Assembly (NCBI RefSeq): GCF_000090795.2
Contig: NW_003546259.1
Span: 194,778-240,963 of the forward strand
Source of the DNA: Amphimedon queenslandica
Lineage: Eukaryota; Porifera; Demospongiae; Haplosclerida; Niphatidae
DNA: 46,186 nt
Direction: 5' to 3'
Under the pieces are notes generated by a model, which was not told the DNA's origin, searched no databases, and worked only from the letters and a program-made list of their open reading frames with translations. Both the position numbers and the translations under genes were made by a program. This document shows positions 11,181 to 22,149 of the stretch, piece after piece (position 1 is the first letter of the stretch; every line of letters starts with the position of its first letter).

Positions 11181-11306
11181 TTTTTATTTTTATTAGAATA
11201 AAACTTTAATAAACTAGTTGCTACAACTTGTTGCTATAGTGTATATTTATTGAATTCAAGGCAACTTGTAACCAAGAACAAGTTGCCTAGTGTATGGAGG
11301 CTTTTA

Positions 11307-11575
11307 GGAACAAAACTATTCAGATAAACAATTTGTTATGGGTCAGAACTAGCTAATGCAGCATCAATATTAAATAAAAGAAGTGACAGAGATGATGATT
11401 TCTTCATGTATTGAAGAGCATTAGCATCAGAGAAATTTACAACAGGAGCGGTTGAGTGATGGCAAGTCTTCCTTGCCTTATTTTTACAGATAGTAAGATG
11501 CATATTAGGAGAGCGACTCAATTTACTGGAGTAGTGCAGGTTTAAAAATACTCCACTGTGGCTGCTCAATCCAAC
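11307..11575 (-). other. Minus-strand coding-like segment, possibly the 5' part of the DDE-like relic
   Basis: A minus-strand ORF (11569-11336) with MHLTICKNKARKTCHHSTAP and VVNFSDANALQYMKKSSSL lies just outside the right Harbinger end, on the same strand as the relic at 5925-8470. It may be an upstream exon of that gene, separated from the rest by the Harbinger insertion. I do not recognise it independently. Confidence 0.25.
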
Positions 11576-11940
11576 TAAAGTCTATTCAGTTTCACCTGAC
11601 CTATTGATTTTTTGTTATAACTTTTGATAAACATGGAATTTAGAAATTTTGTTTACACCATTAGAATCACTAGGTTCTTCCTGTCGTTTAGACAAAAAGA
11701 TCGAGTCAAAATGATAAGGCCTTAGCCTTTTTTGGATGTCCTTGTATAAACTCAATGACATAACTTTGACCACAATTATGCAGCTAGAACAGCCAGAATA
11801 AATTAAGCTGCTACTTATTTGCATCCCTTACGTGCAACAAAAACAATTCCAAAACCACAAACATGTAAAGAATGCGGATGTGACGTAGTTATTTATTAAA
11901 TGAAAAAAGCCAGGGGTCAGGTGAAAGTGAATAGACTTTA
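11576..11940. mobile_element. Candidate 365-bp TIR element
   Basis: TAAAGTCTATTCAGTTTCAC at 11576 is matched by its reverse complement ending at 11940. The arms (11576-11601 and 11915-11940) are 26 nt with one mismatch. No clear target-site duplication is visible beyond the arms. A minus-strand ORF of 69 codons (11824-11615, with MSLSLYKDIQKRLRPYHFDS) lies between the arms; its family is unknown. Confidence 0.5.
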
Positions 11941-12151
11941 CTTGTTGTGTACTCCTGTAATGCAATGGCATACTCAAGCAACTGGTCTCTATTCATATTT
12001 GATATCGATCTTTTTCTGTGCTTACCTAATTCTGGCTTGTGATCACCATTAAAAGGCAAAAATGAGAAAAGACAATGAGATGTTTGTCAAAATACCACAG
12101 GGTATTACATAGATCTATGACAAAAGGTTGGCCATATCTATCTGGTTCCTG

Positions 12152-12343
12152 TTAAAACCACTTGATGGAACTACAAAGTTGGATGAGACCATAATACATA
12201 ATACATTCTATCCTTTTTTTGTTTCTCTCTGTAATACGGCGAGGGAGATGTTGTGCAGTTTCATCCAGTGATTGCTCTGTAATCCATACTTCACTATTAT
12301 TATTTATCATTTGTACTTCAAACTTTATAAAACATCTAGACAT
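12152..12343 (-). other. Short minus-strand ORF, doubtful
   Basis: 63 codons including VWITEQSLDETAQHLPRRI and ERNKKRIECIMYY. The composition is plausible for protein, but no domain, splice site or partner exon supports it. It could be another decayed exon of the nearby minus-strand relic. The region 11941-13080 otherwise shows only AT-rich sequence with scattered ACATGTA words. Confidence 0.15.
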
Positions 12344-13087
12344 GCTACATACACCGTTAACGGAGCGGTCCCTTTGACGACATTAGTGCATCTCTTAATA
12401 GACCAACACATACCTTAACAAGAGAAGACCTTATGCGGTAAGTAATCGGTGTGATAGCAGTAACAGCTCCACTCTGAATATTCGAAAACAGTACTGAAAA
12501 TGGTTCATGCTCAATAAATGGCCATATCAATTACTACAACAAGAAATGAACAAACTTACTCGTATAATAGTCCAAGGCACAATAGTGATTTCGTTTCAGA
12601 CAGTAATACTTTAATACATGACAGAAACCAATTTGAAGCAGTACAAATAGAGAAACTTTCTTCATATAATGCCACACCTATAAGTAACATAAAATAATTC
12701 AAGACTCAATATAACACACAGTCACCAGTAATAAGTCATGCATACAGTCATTGAATAAAATGGCTATCAGAATTTAAATTCTCTCACAATTAAATTTTAC
12801 ATCAATACACAATCTGATTTGGTTGTCGATGATTCTAATGTACAATGAAGCAGCAAAACCATGTACATGTTACAAGTACAATAATGAAAACAATTCTGAA
12901 AATTTGCTAAACACTAATAACCAAATTATATAATCCAAATTATATGTGAAATGCATATGCCATTACATGCAAGTAGATCATTTTATATGATAGATCAAAG
13001 ATATTTAATGGTGCAACCACCACATGCAGTAAATTAGATGTACATGTGTATGTATGTAAATGTATATATGCATACCATCAATTCCAA

Positions 13088-13468
13088 AGATAGGAGAAGA
13101 GGAAGAGACCAATTTAATTAATCTCTGTACATGAAATAGAAGAGAGACACCAGAAACCGATAGATACTTGCAAACGTTAATAAATCTCCGTACGTAAAAT
13201 AGAAGGCAGAGACCAGAAACTGGTAGATACTTGCAAATGTTAATGAATGTCTGTACTTAAAATAAGAGAGAGAGAGACCATAAACCGGTAGATACTTGCA
13301 AACGCTAAAGAATCTCTATACGTGAAAAGAGAGAGAGACCATGAACCAGCAGATACTTGAAAACGCTAATGAATCTCCGTACGTGAAATAGGAGAAGACA
13401 GAGACCATAAACCGGTAAACACTTGCAAATGGTGATGAATCTCCATACGTCGAATAGGAGAAAGAGAT
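13088..13468. repeat. Minisatellite, ~61-66 bp unit, about 6 copies
   Basis: The unit includes GAGACCA-AAACCGGTAGAT, ACTTGCAAACGCTAATGAAT and a CTCCGTACGTGAAATAG segment. The core TAGATACTTG (or a close variant) recurs at about 13161, 13224, 13289, 13350 and 13416. Copies are 75-90% alike by eye. A minus-strand ORF runs through it with an internally repetitive translation (RFITICKCLPVYGLCL-like twice); I take that as a product of the repeat, not a gene. Confidence 0.85.
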
Positions 13469-13619
13469 TTAGGACTGCTTTGGGACGAAGTACAATGCAA
13501 AGGAGGAGTATGCAGCAGATAAACATCCAAAAGAGCACAGTCTGCAGAGAGGATAAGTAAACAATGCATTCATGTGTATGGCTGTAATAGTGTAACCACA
13601 CTAATTGTGTCTATGCATG

Positions 13620-14090
13620 TACCTTTTAAATGATGTGAAGGAGAAACCAATGATGTCCCAAGCTAAATGAAAAAAGAAACTGTTACCAATGGCAAGTGAG
13701 ACACAAATTTAATTGAGTACCAACCAACATGTATGGTGAATATGTGCATTAAATTTAAAATTAGGTATAATTATTGCTATTTATTATTTCAGTTTTCGGT
13801 TAATTTGTAACATGCAATCAGTACTGTCATTTATAACACCAAGAAATATAGGGAACTAGCAATGACGTTACATGTAAATTCATTGATTTATATTCCATTG
13901 ACCCTAATTATCACACACTGACATACCTATAGCCTTATTCTTTTCCTGAGGCAGCTTAAAGCCTCTAAAAAATTGGGGAGACACCATCAGTGCTGCCAAT
14001 GAAGTCATGTGGAGCCGCCGAGTGGCAATTTATATAATATATGGCAGCATATACTTCACGCAGTACACTAGCTCTGGGCTGCTCACCAGA
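13620..14090. other. Intergenic AT-rich stretch
   Basis: No ORF, TIR or tandem repeat stands out. The last ~100 bases become GC-richer just before the small ORF at 14096. Confidence 0.4.
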
Positions 14091-14095
14091 ACAGC

Positions 14096-14311
14096 ATGAA
14101 CACAGCTATGAGCCTCAACAAGGTGTCACCGTGTAAGTATAAATATTGTGGTGTAACAGGGATCATCGAGGATCCATGGCCTCCGTTTCATAGGCTGTGT
14201 GACTCGCTCAGTGCACAGTATTGGCTAAAGGATCAAGTAGCTTCTTTCTCAGGAACTACAAGCAGTATAGCGGCATCTTTGGCATCAAATAATAGCTTAT
14301 TGTCTCTATAA
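14096..14311 (+). CDS. Small ORF, possible first exon, unknown
   Basis: 71 codons starting MNTAMSLNKVSPCKYKYCG and containing DPWPPFHRLCDSLSAQYWL. The region around the ATG is GC-richer than its surroundings. A strong donor-like T|GTAAGTATAAA lies at about 14131, so the real exon could end there. No homologous family is recognised. Evidence is limited to length and composition. Confidence 0.25.
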   Translation: MNTAMSLNKVSPCKYKYCGVTGIIEDPWPPFHRLCDSLSAQYWLKDQVASFSGTTSSIAASLASNNSLLSL

Positions 14312-14399
14312 TCAGTTTGTGCAAAAAGCTATTTTTCGACCAACAACACACCAGTTGACTCATTATCACTATACTGATTAATTTAATAATGCGCCAAAC

Positions 14400-14424
14400 G
14401 GTACCTTTTGTCAAGTATGGTCAC
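14400..14424. repeat. Fragment of a MITE terminus
   Basis: GGTACCTTTTGTCAAGTATG followed by GTCAC is nearly identical to the right-hand terminus of the MITE copies at 23722-24010 and 44161-44397 (GTACCTTTTGTCAATTATGG then TCAC). No matching left end was found nearby. Confidence 0.6.
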
Positions 14425-14429
14425 ATATT

Positions 14430-17400
14430 TCTGAGCACTACAAGACGCTACAGGCTTAAAAGCAGCAATTATATGAAGTATAGAGGCCAGACTACTTCAT
14501 AAAAACAAGGTAACTGTTGCGGCAACATAGTAATCTTGCCATACTTCATTTCGGCACCTTGGGCTTTCATCTGCCTTTGATGTGGCCATCAGTAATTTTA
14601 GTCGTAGGTGGCTATCGTAAATAAATCATATAAAATAGTCTTAGCGCATAGGGGGTCTATATAGACATAGACTTCACGATCACCATAATGGTAACACGAT
14701 ACACCATTGTGACTTTTAGTATGACAAAAGGAAAGAAATATTGAATGTAAATTAGAAGAATGTCAAACATTAAGGGGCTCAGCTTCCTAGGCAAATCATG
14801 TCCAAAACGTTCTATGGTGCAGAGCTACATTATTTGTACATGTACATGTGTAAATACAGTAGTTGGTAATAAAGTTATCGTGGTTGGAAATATGAATTTT
14901 CCTTATATGTTCATCACATTCTGCAGCAACAAAACTCAGGTGTTGGATGCCAGATATAGTTGCTAACTGCAGTTGTAGCCTTTATGTCAGTAGTTGTGTA
15001 GGCTTCACAAGTTCACAAGTTGAGACAATTTTGTACAACTGTGGCATATCTGCCTTCTTAGCATTCCTTCCTGTATTTGGAGAGCAGTACAAACTTATCT
15101 TGAATTTTTGCTGAGTGTCTTGTCACTTTCAAGCTGAAGAATTAATATCCAGCGCCATTTTATTTCACCATGACCACACCCGTTATCAAAAAATGAAAAA
15201 TTTTTAATGGGGGTGATGTAAGTGTACAAGCAAACACACAAACATACATACATACATACAGTTGGCTTCGACAATTATGATTTGTGCCCAGTAATTTTGG
15301 GATGAAAATTAAGATAGAAAGTAAAGTATGGCATAGATACTTAATTTTTGCTTACAAGCATAATAAAGAGGAAGTAAATGTGAATGACATGAAGGTAGTG
15401 ATAAATGTTATTTTTTAATACCATGAGGAGAATAACAAACCATCTAGTTCAACACTTGTTAGCAAGACAGAAAGGAAGCAAGCTATGTTCACTCAGTGTT
15501 ATTCATTGGTATATTTTAAAAAGCCTAAGGACATAAAAGTTCAATAAATGGCATTTGCAATTTGGCATAGTATATCTTATGAATTGAAAATCTACAATTC
15601 TACTTGCAGAGTTTGCAACAGTAGTATAAGATGTATCAAGTTATGGAAATCAATCCTTTGACAACTTTTCAGCAGTACAGTACTACATATAAGCATGCAT
15701 TATTTAGAAATATTTGATGGCAACTTACACAAAACTTGTCATTTCTAATGGACATATTTTCAGTCACACATCTTGTGCAGTAAGTTGGGCTTTCCCCTAG
15801 AAAATAAAATTAATACATTAGTGTTTGTTACGAGTAAGAGGAAATCTTTAGTAAGCTTATCAAAATGGGTATCTCCTAACTTGCAAACAAGTTCGCAAAC
15901 ATTGCATAGTACAGAAACAGCTTCTTTGGACTGAGTCGAGAAAAGTTAAGCTACTCAGCAGACCTCACCAATGCAGCAACTAAAAGTATTACTTAAATGA
16001 AAGTGTGGGGACCAATCAAGCTCTTCAGTAGCAAAAAGAACATGACTTAAGTACTGAACTGGATGGAAGAAACTCCTGGAATAGAGAAAAGTCATCAACA
16101 CGGAGTGATCACAGAACCCTATAGCAAATATATGTAATAATGCAGCAGCAACATTTGCTGTTTCATTATAAAAGTGCATTCCTAGTAATTCATATTAAAA
16201 AATCACTTTAGATGCCTAAATTGAGTTCTTTTTACAGTTAAATAGGAGGAGCTTACAACAAATGAAATGAGACCGACGGCCATCTTTATGTATAGTAAAT
16301 TGCCACACCTACCTTTCTTGCCATCAAAAGTCATGAATATAGTCACTGAAGTCATATGGCTTCTCGTTTCTCACTTCCAACCATGTGAGATCATTATTAT
16401 TCATATGCAAGATAAACTATATTCATAGCATTTTTAATGATATTCATGGACATTGTCCTCATATTCATGATTACAATAAGTATATTCATAGCAAAACATT
16501 AATTCTATGACTAGGCTGCAAATAGTTTTTTTTTAATATAAAATAAGTAGAATTATTACTAAAAAAATTACTGCATCAAGTAATAGAAAAACGGCAGTGC
16601 TATAATAAGAAATCAATATTGGTAAGTTTTTCAGTTGCTTATTGATGGAAATCTATTCTGAGCAAAATGCTGCCATACGCTAGGCAAATGACAACATTAA
16701 CTTTCTTTGTAATCACCTAGTGAACAGAACAATTAAGTTCTTACAGAATCAAAAGTTATGCAGCCATAATTTTTAAAAATAAATGAAGTTCAATAAACTA
16801 TAATTAATAAACGGCTCATCTTAATCATTGGAAAAGTGCAATAAAAATTAATGGTTGTTGTACATGCACAATGTCCTGCTGATCTTGATGACTTTAATTT
16901 GACTACACAGAAAGGTCAGAAAAAGAGAATATAAGCAAGAATTCTCAAATCCTATGCTTGGGGTGCATTAAGAGGTATACTATAAACGGAGGAAACTAAA
17001 AGGACAAAGAGAGGGAGGTACATAGGAGCTAGTGAATTGCAATGAATATGAATCAAACTAAGAATGATAATGGGTAACGGTAATGCTATTCTGTGTTCTG
17101 AATGTATAACTAATGGTAATCACCTTATTGGAATATAATAGTACTTCAACAAATGAATCGTGCAGTGATTAATTGCCAATAGCCAGTGATATACATTTTT
17201 GCATACTTGTCTAAATCTGAGAACTAGATGTGCCGCATACAGAATGTATAGTTATCACACAATGATATAACGTAATCAACTACATCACTGATGCATACAC
17301 CATAGAGAAGGGAGGACATAACAGTAAAGTGTGAAACAACAGAAGAGAGACTACAGAGAGAGACGAGAAAGAAAGAATGAATATAGGAAAGAGTCAGAAA

Positions 17401-17699
17401 AGAGAAAGATGTATCGAAAAAGAAAGATGGTGTAGATGATGGAACAGTAAATCTAGACTAGGCTAGATTCAATAAGATTACTGAAGGAGACACAAGTGAG
17501 AAAGTGAGAGATCAATAAAGTAGGATAGGGTATGGTTGTAGTGCATGTTAAGTGGGGGAAAGAGAAAGGTAAACAAAAAAAGATATTAAATGTTTCAAAA
17601 AGGTACTAGTAAGTACATGGTTTCCAATAGGTTTTATTGCATAGTGCTCAGTATCTTGACAGTATATTTATCAAAATTTTGATAAAATTCACTGTACAA
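14430..17699. other. Gene-poor AT-rich region
   Basis: No supported gene. It contains an (ACAT)n microsatellite at about 15242-15260 and a weak minus-strand ORF at 15955-16179 (DWSPHFHLSNTFSCC) with no family. Two polypurine stretches rich in GAGA/GAAA lie at about 17330-17440 and 17490-17590. Short ORFs here look fortuitous. Confidence 0.5.
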
Positions 17700-17702
17700 T
17701 TA

Positions 17703-17873
17703 AGGCCACTATGCATCAGGCAATGCAATTGCAGGCAATCTGTCGTTACTTTGCTTCTCTGGCAACACTGTTGCCTAAAATAGAAACTTGTTCTATTCTA
17801 GGCCACACATTGCATACAACCTCAAAGTCACCATGGATTGCAAGCAACCCAATTGCCTAGTGTATTGTGGCCT
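17703..17873. mobile_element. 171-bp Harbinger-type MITE with TTA target duplication
   Basis: The left end AGGCCACTATGCATCAGGCA and the reverse-complemented right end AGGCCACAATACACTAGGCA form TIRs. TTA flanks both sides exactly (17700-17702 and 17874-17876). The terminal sequence and the inner word GGCAA/TTGCC resemble the ends of the Harbinger at 8474-11303 (GGCCTCCATACACTATGCAA), so a related transposase probably mobilised it. It has no coding capacity. Confidence 0.8.
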
Positions 17874-17879
17874 TTATAT

Positions 17880-18600
17880 AATAGAAGAATGCAAAACATT
17901 AAGGGCCTTCGCCAAATATAACCATGCAATCATCATTAAAATTAGGTTATTTAACTTCATTAATAGTTATACACAACCCAAATGTACAGACACAATCTAT
18001 TCCTATATGATCTTTGCCCAATTGTGTAGTACAATTTTTATCAAAAAAGGTTTCGAGGAAAATCGCCACTATAACCATGTTATTGATAGATACACACGTT
18101 CTTACGTTGCATAGAAAGTTTGAGCTAATTCTGATCAAAATTAATTTTTTTCAAATTGTTAAATATGTCCACATTAAGCCGTGCATGCACATACAATATA
18201 GTTAATGTACATATGTCTTTGCACAAGCAGTGCTTGTCAGCTCATGAAGCTGCTGTTTAGCTCACTTAGCATGCTTTATTGGAAACCATGAATATGTCAT
18301 ATAGAGAAGGCTAGAGACATAAGAAAAAAACTGCACTGGGCATGGGATAATGAGCAATAATTACTGTAAAAGATGACATAATTTAAATTAATTGGAATCA
18401 GTTTGAAACAGAAGGGCATAACAGTAAAAGCAGCAACTTTATGCTATAGTTAGTTAAATAGAAGCTTTAGCACAAATGTGAAAGCAATTTCAACGATCTA
18501 TTGTATTATGCCTGATAAACATAATGCTTAATTATTTGCCACACTAATAGTAATAATATTGTTGGAATGGTTTGTGTGGCAGCACTAATGATATAATAGT
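17880..18600. other. Intergenic AT-rich stretch
   Basis: Overlapping short ORFs at 17788-18205 run out of the MITE and show no domain. I see nothing else. Confidence 0.4.
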
Positions 18601-18678
18601 AAGTACTAAGTGGCTAGAGCACTGGCAGCCTGTTGCATTTGCTGGTCCTTTGGGGACCAGCAACTGGTTTGGCAAAGC

Positions 18679-20500
18679 ATGGCCGAAGAAGAATCGATCA
18701 ATTTTCGGACATGTGCACATGTGATCCAAGTAGACACGCCAATTTAACCAATCTAGCTCGTGTCCTGTGATAGTGGAGACAGCATTAGTGATTCCAGTGG
18801 CACTACGTCAAATTTAAGTTCAAGTAACACAGAAGCGCCTATATTTCATGTTGGAGAGACTTTTAAAACATTTGAAGGGGTTCAATCCAAACTCAAGCTG
18901 TATGAAAGAGCCACAAAGAGCCACATCAACCAAATTATGGATAGGGACTGCAGAACTAGAGAAGCTGCTAGAAAAGAGCTACCAGGTCTCCATCAAACTC
19001 TATCACATATTATCAGATATTTTATCCGTGTATTCATTGAGGGAGAAAATTTTACACTAAGGGCAAAGGAATAAATCTACTCAGTAAGTGACATGTCTTA
19101 ACCAGTTACTGAGCCTTATGTGCATGAGTATTACTTTATTCTTAGCTTGTTTTTAAATTTTGTAAAATAACTAGTGAAATTAATTAATTCTAGCTACTAA
19201 TTGATTTACTGCATGAATAATTGTTACTATTATTGTTAGTATGATCTTTATTGTTTACTAGAACTTTTTGAAAAAATTATTGAGCAATGCTAAACATCAT
19301 TGCTTCTAAGGATGGCAATTCATTAGTTGTTAAGCAATTTTGTGATAAGCATAATCATGAAGTCAGTAAGGTATATACAATGACAATCTCAATGAGCAAG
19401 TCAAAAATTGTTTTATTATTAAAGGAATTATTCAACAACAAAGGAAGCCAACCATAAAAGAGACAAAGAAAGCTAAAGATTTATTGCAGGTAAAAGCTAA
19501 CAAGAAATTTTAAAACATGTTTTGCAGTAATCTACTGGTAAAGTTGCACTGTTTAAAGTTTTGAGCAACGTTATGAGTACAGCTAGGACAAGAGGTACAC
19601 ACAATAATTAGGAATCAGTTGTGCACCAATTTACGGAAAAACATGGTATAATGCAAGCCTAAATAAATAGACAATGATTATGTTTTTAAGTGTATTTTTG
19701 TTTTTTATAGGTGCAATTGTTGAAGTGTTTGTGAATGCAGATAATGTTTTGCAAGGTTTCTTCTTTCAAAATGAGTGTATGGAATAGGTATTCAGCATAA
19801 CCTGAACCCATCTCCATGGATGCTACTTATAAGCTCTTAGAACTTCAATATCCCCTGTATGTCATGTTGGTAGAAGATGGTAATGTATAAGTGAAGTAGC
19901 TGCCGCTTTCTTGTTGCTCGAGGAAACTGAAGTACCTTTGGAAAAAATGGACACTTTTAAGAACAATGCAGCATGGCACTCAGTTTAAGTAATTGTGACA
20001 GACAAGAATATTCCTGCAGGAAATGTGCTTTGAAAAATTTTTGCAAATCCACTCATTTAATATGCCTTTGCCACACATTCCGGGCATTAGTTTATGTCAG
20101 TGCAACTTGTGCCTGGAGTTACTTCAACAACTAGGTTATGCCCCATCAGAAAGGAGGTACAATGAATTACATGCAAGGTTTAAAGCATCTTGCCCACCAC
20201 TTGTTATTAAATATTTTGATGAGCACTGGCATGGAATTAGACATAAATGGGGTCTGGGAATAAAGTATTCAACTGGGAACTTCCTCAATGGTACCAAGAA
20301 TATACTTGAGTCATTGAATGCGAAGATGAAATCTGTCATATCACGATACTTGTCTTTCGAGGAGTTTGTTGAAAAGTTTTTCCTGATTTTAAGGTTGTTT
20401 ATGGTAGAGTGGGATCACTAAGCCAGTCTTATTGTACTGAAAGTGCTTATGACTTTTCACTCAAGGAATGATGCTAGCAGCATAAAGTATATGAATCTAC
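18679..20500 (+). pseudogene. ZSWIM1/3-like MULE transposase, broken
   Basis: Starts near ATG 18679 (MAEEESINFRTC), with a stop before the acidic SSGTTSNLSSSNTEAPIFH and a FAR1-like entry FHVGETFKTFEGVQSKLKLY (to ~18900). It continues with KDGNSLVVKQFCDKHNHEVS (~19310-19370). The MULE catalytic segment follows: VEVFVNADNVLQGFFFQN, then SMDATYKLLELQYPLYVML, VEDGN and VAAAFLLLEETEVPLEKM (19715-19960). Last are ELHARFKASCPPLVIKYFDE and HWHGIRHKWGLGIKYSTGN, then FLNGTKNILESLNAKMKSVI (20160-20420). DATYKLLE carries the first catalytic Asp of this family and LVEDGN the nearby conserved Asp. The SWIM zinc-binding segment expected after 20420 is not recognisable. Stops at about 19785, 19890, 19985 and 20030 break the frame. 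Introns may account for some of the gaps. Confidence 0.8.
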
Positions 20501-21172
20501 TGCCTCCTTATGCATACAAGTATGTGTCTTGGTAGTCTGGCCCAGCCTCTTCATCACGCGGAGGGGGGGTGGCGTGGAAGAGTCTGGTGACACTGCTACA
20601 GAAATTGTTGCAGAAAGGAATGCAATAGTTAGTAGTCATTTATTTTATTAAAACATTCTGTCACATGATAACTTTCTTTCTGAGGCTTTTCTTGACAAGT
20701 AAGCCTCCTTATAATAGGAGTACAGCAGTAGGAAAAGGCACGAAGAAGTTTATCAAAGTTCTAGTTAATTCATGGACAACATATGCAAGAGTGAAAACAG
20801 AAAATCCATAAACTTCAAAAGCTTGTTTCAGCATGGGAATGTGGAAAAGAAGTTTATGTGACAGATTGTAAGTAAAGTAGTGTTTGCGATATTCATAATT
20901 TTGATTGTAACTGATAATCTAATTTTCCTGGACTAACTATTTACATGTTTTCATAGCTTTCACAACAATTTGAATGTGATTTTGTATTTATTTCTTACTG
21001 CATGTTACCTCATACTTAATGCAAGCGTATTGTCGAGTGATGATGATGAACATGATGAAATGACATGTTAGATGCAGCAGTTAAAGTACCTTCATTACAA
21101 ATACAACAGGATATTGAAGTTTAAATTAAAAATCAAAATGAAGAGAACTCTTCAAATGGTACACAGCATGCA

Positions 21173-21490
21173 TTGAATGAAATTCCGTCTTCTCCCTCAC
21201 TTTTACAACTCCCTCCATCACTTCTCCCACTTACAAAACTCTCAAGTCTTCCCTCAAATCTTCCCACACTTTTGCTAATAGATGTTTTTCATCAGAAGGA
21301 AGAGGATACTGTATTTATCTGCAAAACCTGTTTTCATGATTTGCATGATAAACCATCCATTCTTTGTGACAATTGTTTATTGTGGTGTCACATGAAGTGT
21401 GTTGGATTGAAGTGAGGACTGAAATCAAAGCATTGGTTTTGCCGGAATTGCCATTGTAATTATGGACCACTAAGTCCTTATCACTTTCTA
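21173..21490 (+). CDS. PHD-finger C-terminal exon of the ZSWIM element
   Basis: A Ser/Leu/Pro-rich leader (21173-21280) is followed by CKTCFHDLHDKPSILCDNC, WCHMKCVGLK and HWFCRNCH. The spacing (C-x2-C, C-x2-C, H-x2-C, C-x2-C) is a PHD finger. One in-frame TGA interrupts it after VGLK (21413-21415). It lies inside the TIRs, downstream and on the same strand as the transposase, so I read it as the C-terminal part of the same protein. PHD fingers read histone-tail marks, so chromatin-guided targeting is a possible role (inference). Confidence 0.7.
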
Positions 21491-22056
21491 AAAATAACTT
21501 ATTATCATTATTGTTTTTGCTATCGCGAGTACATTGTTATAACCAAGAGTACAAAACAATATCTAATCTTGTTGTTACGTATGAAATTAATCATTAAAGG
21601 CAGGGCAATAGAGTTATTAAGATAGGCATAGATATAGTATGATATAGTGTACTCTAATATCATTCGGTGGGGCACTAGTTTGACTAGTCATGACTCATGA
21701 GTTCAGTCAAAATTCCAACCTTCAGTTGTAGATCTTCAAAAAGCCAACTAATCCATTTTCCTCTTGCTAAGATGGTTCCGGCTTTCTAAAGACTGTCATC
21801 AGCGGCTGGCTGCTGGTTCTAAAGCTATTATCCATTCCCAACTGGTTGCCGGTCCCAGAGGTACTGGTTGTAGCAACCAGCTGCCGGCGCTCTAGCCACT
21901 TTGTAGTAAATATTACTTATAAGTGGCATCAGTGTTACAATTGCATGCATAATATAGTGATTATACATGGTAATGCATTTGGCCCCATCGTCGTCATGCA
22001 TGCCCCACAAACACAAGGCATGCAAATACCTGACTCTGCTAATTTATATATAGGTT

Positions 22057-22146
22057 AAACCATGTTTGAAGGTGTCCACTCTATTTGGAACCCAAGGGCG
22101 AAGCCCGAGGAGTTCCAAATAATGTGGACAGCTTCAAACATGGTTT
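22057..22146. repeat. 90-bp near-perfect hairpin
   Basis: Arms of about 37 nt start AAACCATGTTTGAAG on the left and end CTTCAAACATGGTTT on the right. They share GTCCAC/GTGGAC and TATTTGGAAC/GTTCCAAATA. The loop contains a second small hairpin, GGGCGAAGCCC. About 34 of 38 positions pair. It could be a tiny foldback MITE, a replication-slippage palindrome, or a transcribed hairpin. Confidence 0.8.
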
Positions 22147-22149
22147 CAC

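Larger units (their letters stand above)
8474..11303. mobile_element. PIF/Harbinger transposon, structurally complete, ~2.8 kb
   Basis: The left end reads GGCCTCCATACACTATGCAA. The right end, reverse-complemented, reads AGCCTCCATACACTAGGCAA. TTA lies directly before the left end (8471-8473) and after the right end (11304-11306), the 3-bp TWA duplication expected for Harbinger. The exact right boundary is uncertain by one base. Inside are the two genes that define the superfamily: a MADF/Myb-like DNA-binding protein on plus, and a DDE_Tnp_4 transposase on minus. Both carry stops, so the copy is not autonomous now. It sits beside the DDE-like relic at 5925-8470, apparently in one of its introns. 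Confidence 0.9.
18608..21902. mobile_element. MULE/ZSWIM-type DNA transposon, ~3.3 kb, with long TIRs
   Basis: The left end AAGTGGCTAGAGCACTGGCA and the reverse-complemented right end AAGTGGCTAGAGCGCCGGCA align. With small gaps they continue to match for about 75 bases, including ACCAGCAACTGGTT-type words. Between them lie the ZSWIM-like transposase relic and a PHD finger on plus. The flanks have TAGTAAGT (left) and TAGTAAAT (right) close to, but not exactly at, the ends, so I do not call a target duplication. Mutator-like elements normally leave 8-11 bp. Confidence 0.75.

Noticed and set aside
13083..13468. CRISPR-like array of regularly spaced repeats
   Set aside because: Units are contiguous and diverged throughout, without distinct spacers; eukaryotic minisatellite.
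13305..13601. Cysteine/leucine-rich membrane-like protein on minus
   Set aside because: It is a translation of the ~63-bp minisatellite. The internal repeats match the DNA period.
18601..18607. TAGTAAGT/TAGTAAAT as the MULE target duplication
   Set aside because: The words are offset differently from the two ends and differ at one base. Not strong enough to call.
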